Shown here one piece after another: positions 5,653 to 6,779 of a stretch of 6,779 bases of DNA (the first letter of the stretch is position 1; every line of letters begins with the position of its first letter). The notes beneath the pieces are model-generated. The model was not told where the DNA came from and did no database searches. It saw only the letters and a list, made by a program, of their open reading frames with translations. A program made the position numbers and the translations under genes. The stretch is taken from assembly GCA_046259385.1 (NCBI GenBank), contig JBJYWI010000286.1, forward strand, positions 1 to 6,779, read 5' to 3'. This DNA is from CAVWDI01 sp046259385 (GTDB lineage Bacteria > Chloroflexota > Anaerolineae > Anaerolineales > UBA4823).

Positions 5653-6342
5653 TCAGTCATTTTGGGCAAAGGCGAGTGCAGAGGGAGTTTGGCAGCCGAC
5701 AATCGCAGGCGCCTCGTGGATGAGCTCGTTTTTTTCGAGCGCCGCCACCATAAAAAGGGCGAAGTCAGTCCGCCGGGTCAGGTTGCTTTTCAGCACCGGG
5801 TCGCCGACATGCCGGCTCCATACCGGCATGCCCTGACTCTCGCCTTCTTCCAGGTCACTGCCGCGCACCACTGTCCATAAGGTATCACTGGCGAAAATCC
5901 GCCGGCAGGCTTCCACCTGGTCGTTGATGTCCACCACGCGAAACAACTTCCCCAATATTGTGCCTACTTTCACCTGGAATTTTAACGAAAACGGGTACAC
6001 ATCCTGGCCGTCCATGGTTATATGCCACCCGCACGAAAATATCAACCGGGCTCCTTCCGGCGCATGGTCAAGCACTGCCTGGGCAGTCCCGGATGAATAA
6101 TTTTCCATACCCCAGGGCACCAGCACAGTCAACACCCCATCGCATCCCGCAACTGCCTTTCGGATCACCTCCCGGTCATTTGTATTTCCCATTATTATCT
6201 CGATTTGACCCTTGAATTTATCGAGTTTAGGCACGCTGCTCTCCCGGCAGACACCGGCGATCTCATAACCCCGGTCCAGGGCATGTTGAACCATGTACTG
6301 CCCAAGCTTTCCGGATGCGCCAACGACGCAAACTTTTTTCAT
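5653..6342 (-). CDS. NmrA-like / atypical short-chain dehydrogenase, NAD(P)-binding, 229 aa
   Basis: Rossmann-fold protein of the NAD(P)H-binding NmrA/SDR_a5 type. Relatives act as redox-sensing regulators, quinone or flavin reductases, or dehydrogenases in the cytosol. The dinucleotide motif VVGASGKLGQ at residues 6-15 has the GxxGxxG spacing (Gly8, Gly11, Gly14). MGNTNDREVIRKAVAGCDGV at 51-70 matches the family's second strand and following helix. WTVVRGSDLEEGE at 156-168 and LTRRTDFALFMVAAL at 188-202 match the C-terminal part. No canonical catalytic YxxxK is visible, which favours an atypical, perhaps sensory or reductase-like, member. I chose ATG at 6342, which sits eight bases after AAAGG; a GTG three codons upstream at 6351 overlaps that site. 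Sampled G+C is about 57-60%, well above most of the window, which hints at separate acquisition. Substrate unknown. Confidence 0.85.
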   Translation of the reverse strand: MKKVCVVGASGKLGQYMVQHALDRGYEIAGVCRESSVPKLDKFKGQIEIIMGNTNDREVIRKAVAGCDGVLTVLVPWGMENYSSGTAQAVLDHAPEGARLIFSCGWHITMDGQDVYPFSLKFQVKVGTILGKLFRVVDINDQVEACRRIFASDTLWTVVRGSDLEEGESQGMPVWSRHVGDPVLKSNLTRRTDFALFMVAALEKNELIHEAPAIVGCQTPSALAFAQND

Positions 6343-6350
6343 GATCACCA

Positions 6351-6355
6351 CCTTT
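6351..6355 (-). promoter_or_regulatory. Ribosome binding site deciding the NmrA-like start
   Basis: The minus strand reads AAAGG, eight bases before ATG 6342. A start at the upstream GTG (6351-6349) would overlap this site, so the ATG is preferred. Confidence 0.5.
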
Positions 6356-6375
6356 TATTTTAAGATTAGACCTTT

Positions 6376-6404
6376 ATGATACACGCAATGATCCCGTCGA
6401 CCAA
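6376..6404 (-). promoter_or_regulatory. Candidate promoter for the NmrA-like gene
   Basis: The minus strand has TTGGTC (6404-6399) and TATCAT (6381-6376) separated by exactly 17 bases, resembling a housekeeping sigma promoter (3/6 and 5/6 consensus matches). The -10 ends 33 bases before the ATG. It is the only candidate in the window with both hexamers at ideal spacing. Confidence 0.4.
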
Positions 6405-6442
6405 TATTAATATCAAATTGATCGATCGATTTTAATTAAAAT
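6404..6442. repeat. Cluster of three perfect palindromes upstream of the NmrA-like gene
   Basis: ATATTAATAT (6404-6413) and ATCGATCGAT (6421-6430) are 10-bp perfect palindromes, and ATTTTAATTAAAAT (6429-6442) is a 14-bp one. They fill a 39-bp stretch touching the outer edge of the candidate -35. This could be an operator region, but AT-rich DNA makes such palindromes commoner, so function is not established. Confidence 0.35.
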
Positions 6443-6779
6443 AATCCGATGATGCTTATTTGTAATCGGAATCTCACAAGTATGTAAGGTTTTTGACTGC
6501 TGGATTTCGGGAATTTGTTTCAATGAATTCTATTATGGATGTAATTTGATCTAGAAAACAATTCGTAAAAGGACTATTACCAATTCAAATTTGACTTTAT
6601 AAGAACATCAAAAGAAAATCGGATGGAAACAATTCATGAATACATAGATGAATATAGAAAAAATCTGAGGACGTACAAATCCTGCTTTGTTGGTGACCCC
6701 TAGCGGACATGTTCCGAACCGCGCTCTTCCCTAGAATCAGGGGAAATAAAGCACATCAAGAACGATTTTTAATATAATT

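Larger units (their letters stand above)
6343..6779. other. Largely non-coding right end of the window
   Basis: These 437 bases hold the promoter and palindromes of the NmrA-like gene and then mostly AT-rich DNA without a convincing gene. A plus-strand frame at 6623-6703 encodes 26 residues (METIHEYIDEYRKNLRTYKS and six more) with only a weak purine-rich stretch upstream. It could be a small gene, a fragment or chance. A GC-richer patch at about 6690-6745 can fold (see findings). Confidence 0.5.

Noticed and set aside
5617..6215. Plus-strand open frames at 5617-5880 and 5958-6215
   Set aside because: They lie mostly or wholly antisense to the NmrA-like gene, which has clear Rossmann motifs, and arise from its GC-rich codons.
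1..6779. CRISPR array, insertion sequence, phage or toxin-antitoxin system
   Set aside because: There are no regularly spaced repeats, no transposase or integrase motifs, and no terminal inverted repeats with target duplications on either strand.

Overview
The window reads as an ordinary bacterial chromosomal segment. Hand counts on sampled lines give about 40% G+C for most of it, with a richer stretch of roughly 57-60% near the right end. Five clear protein genes are present: a partial 3-oxoacyl-ACP synthase II (fabF), a patatin-like phospholipase, a family-39-type membrane glycosyltransferase, a DDN/DUF385-family (F420-type) nitroreductase-like protein, and an NmrA-like atypical short-chain dehydrogenase. 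A sixth, a 54-residue two-helix membrane protein, is short but well supported. I infer a free-living Chloroflexota (Anaerolineae-like) or similar Gram-positive-like lineage, mainly from the combination of a DDN-family protein with this type of GT39 protein. That assignment is tentative because no marker gene is present.

Layout from left to right. Positions 1-615 (minus) hold the N-terminal half of FabF, running off the left edge. A 166-bp AT-rich divergent spacer separates it from the patatin gene at 782-1870 (plus). Positions 1871-2327 are non-coding and carry a candidate promoter for the glycosyltransferase gene at 2328-4148 (plus), which starts at TTG. A 273-bp gap follows, possibly with a 43-codon ORF, and separates it from the convergent DDN-family gene at 4422-4868 (minus). 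Positions 4869-5191 are non-coding with diverged repeats. The small membrane protein gene is at 5192-5356 (minus), and the NmrA-like gene is at 5653-6342 (minus). Positions 6343-6779 are non-coding apart from a possible 26-codon ORF, with a cluster of perfect palindromes just upstream of the NmrA-like gene.

How they fit together. Several genes concern lipids or the envelope: fatty-acid elongation (FabF), lipid acyl hydrolysis (patatin) and lipid-linked sugar transfer (GT39). They are separate transcription units in different orientations, so this is not an operon or an obvious joint system. I found no defence system, CRISPR array, insertion sequence, phage gene or complete RNA gene. The points most worth a second look are the overlooked small membrane protein, the apparent lack of Shine-Dalgarno sequences before the patatin and DDN genes, the short ORF overlapping the GT39 start, the palindrome cluster, and the base-composition shift at the NmrA-like gene.
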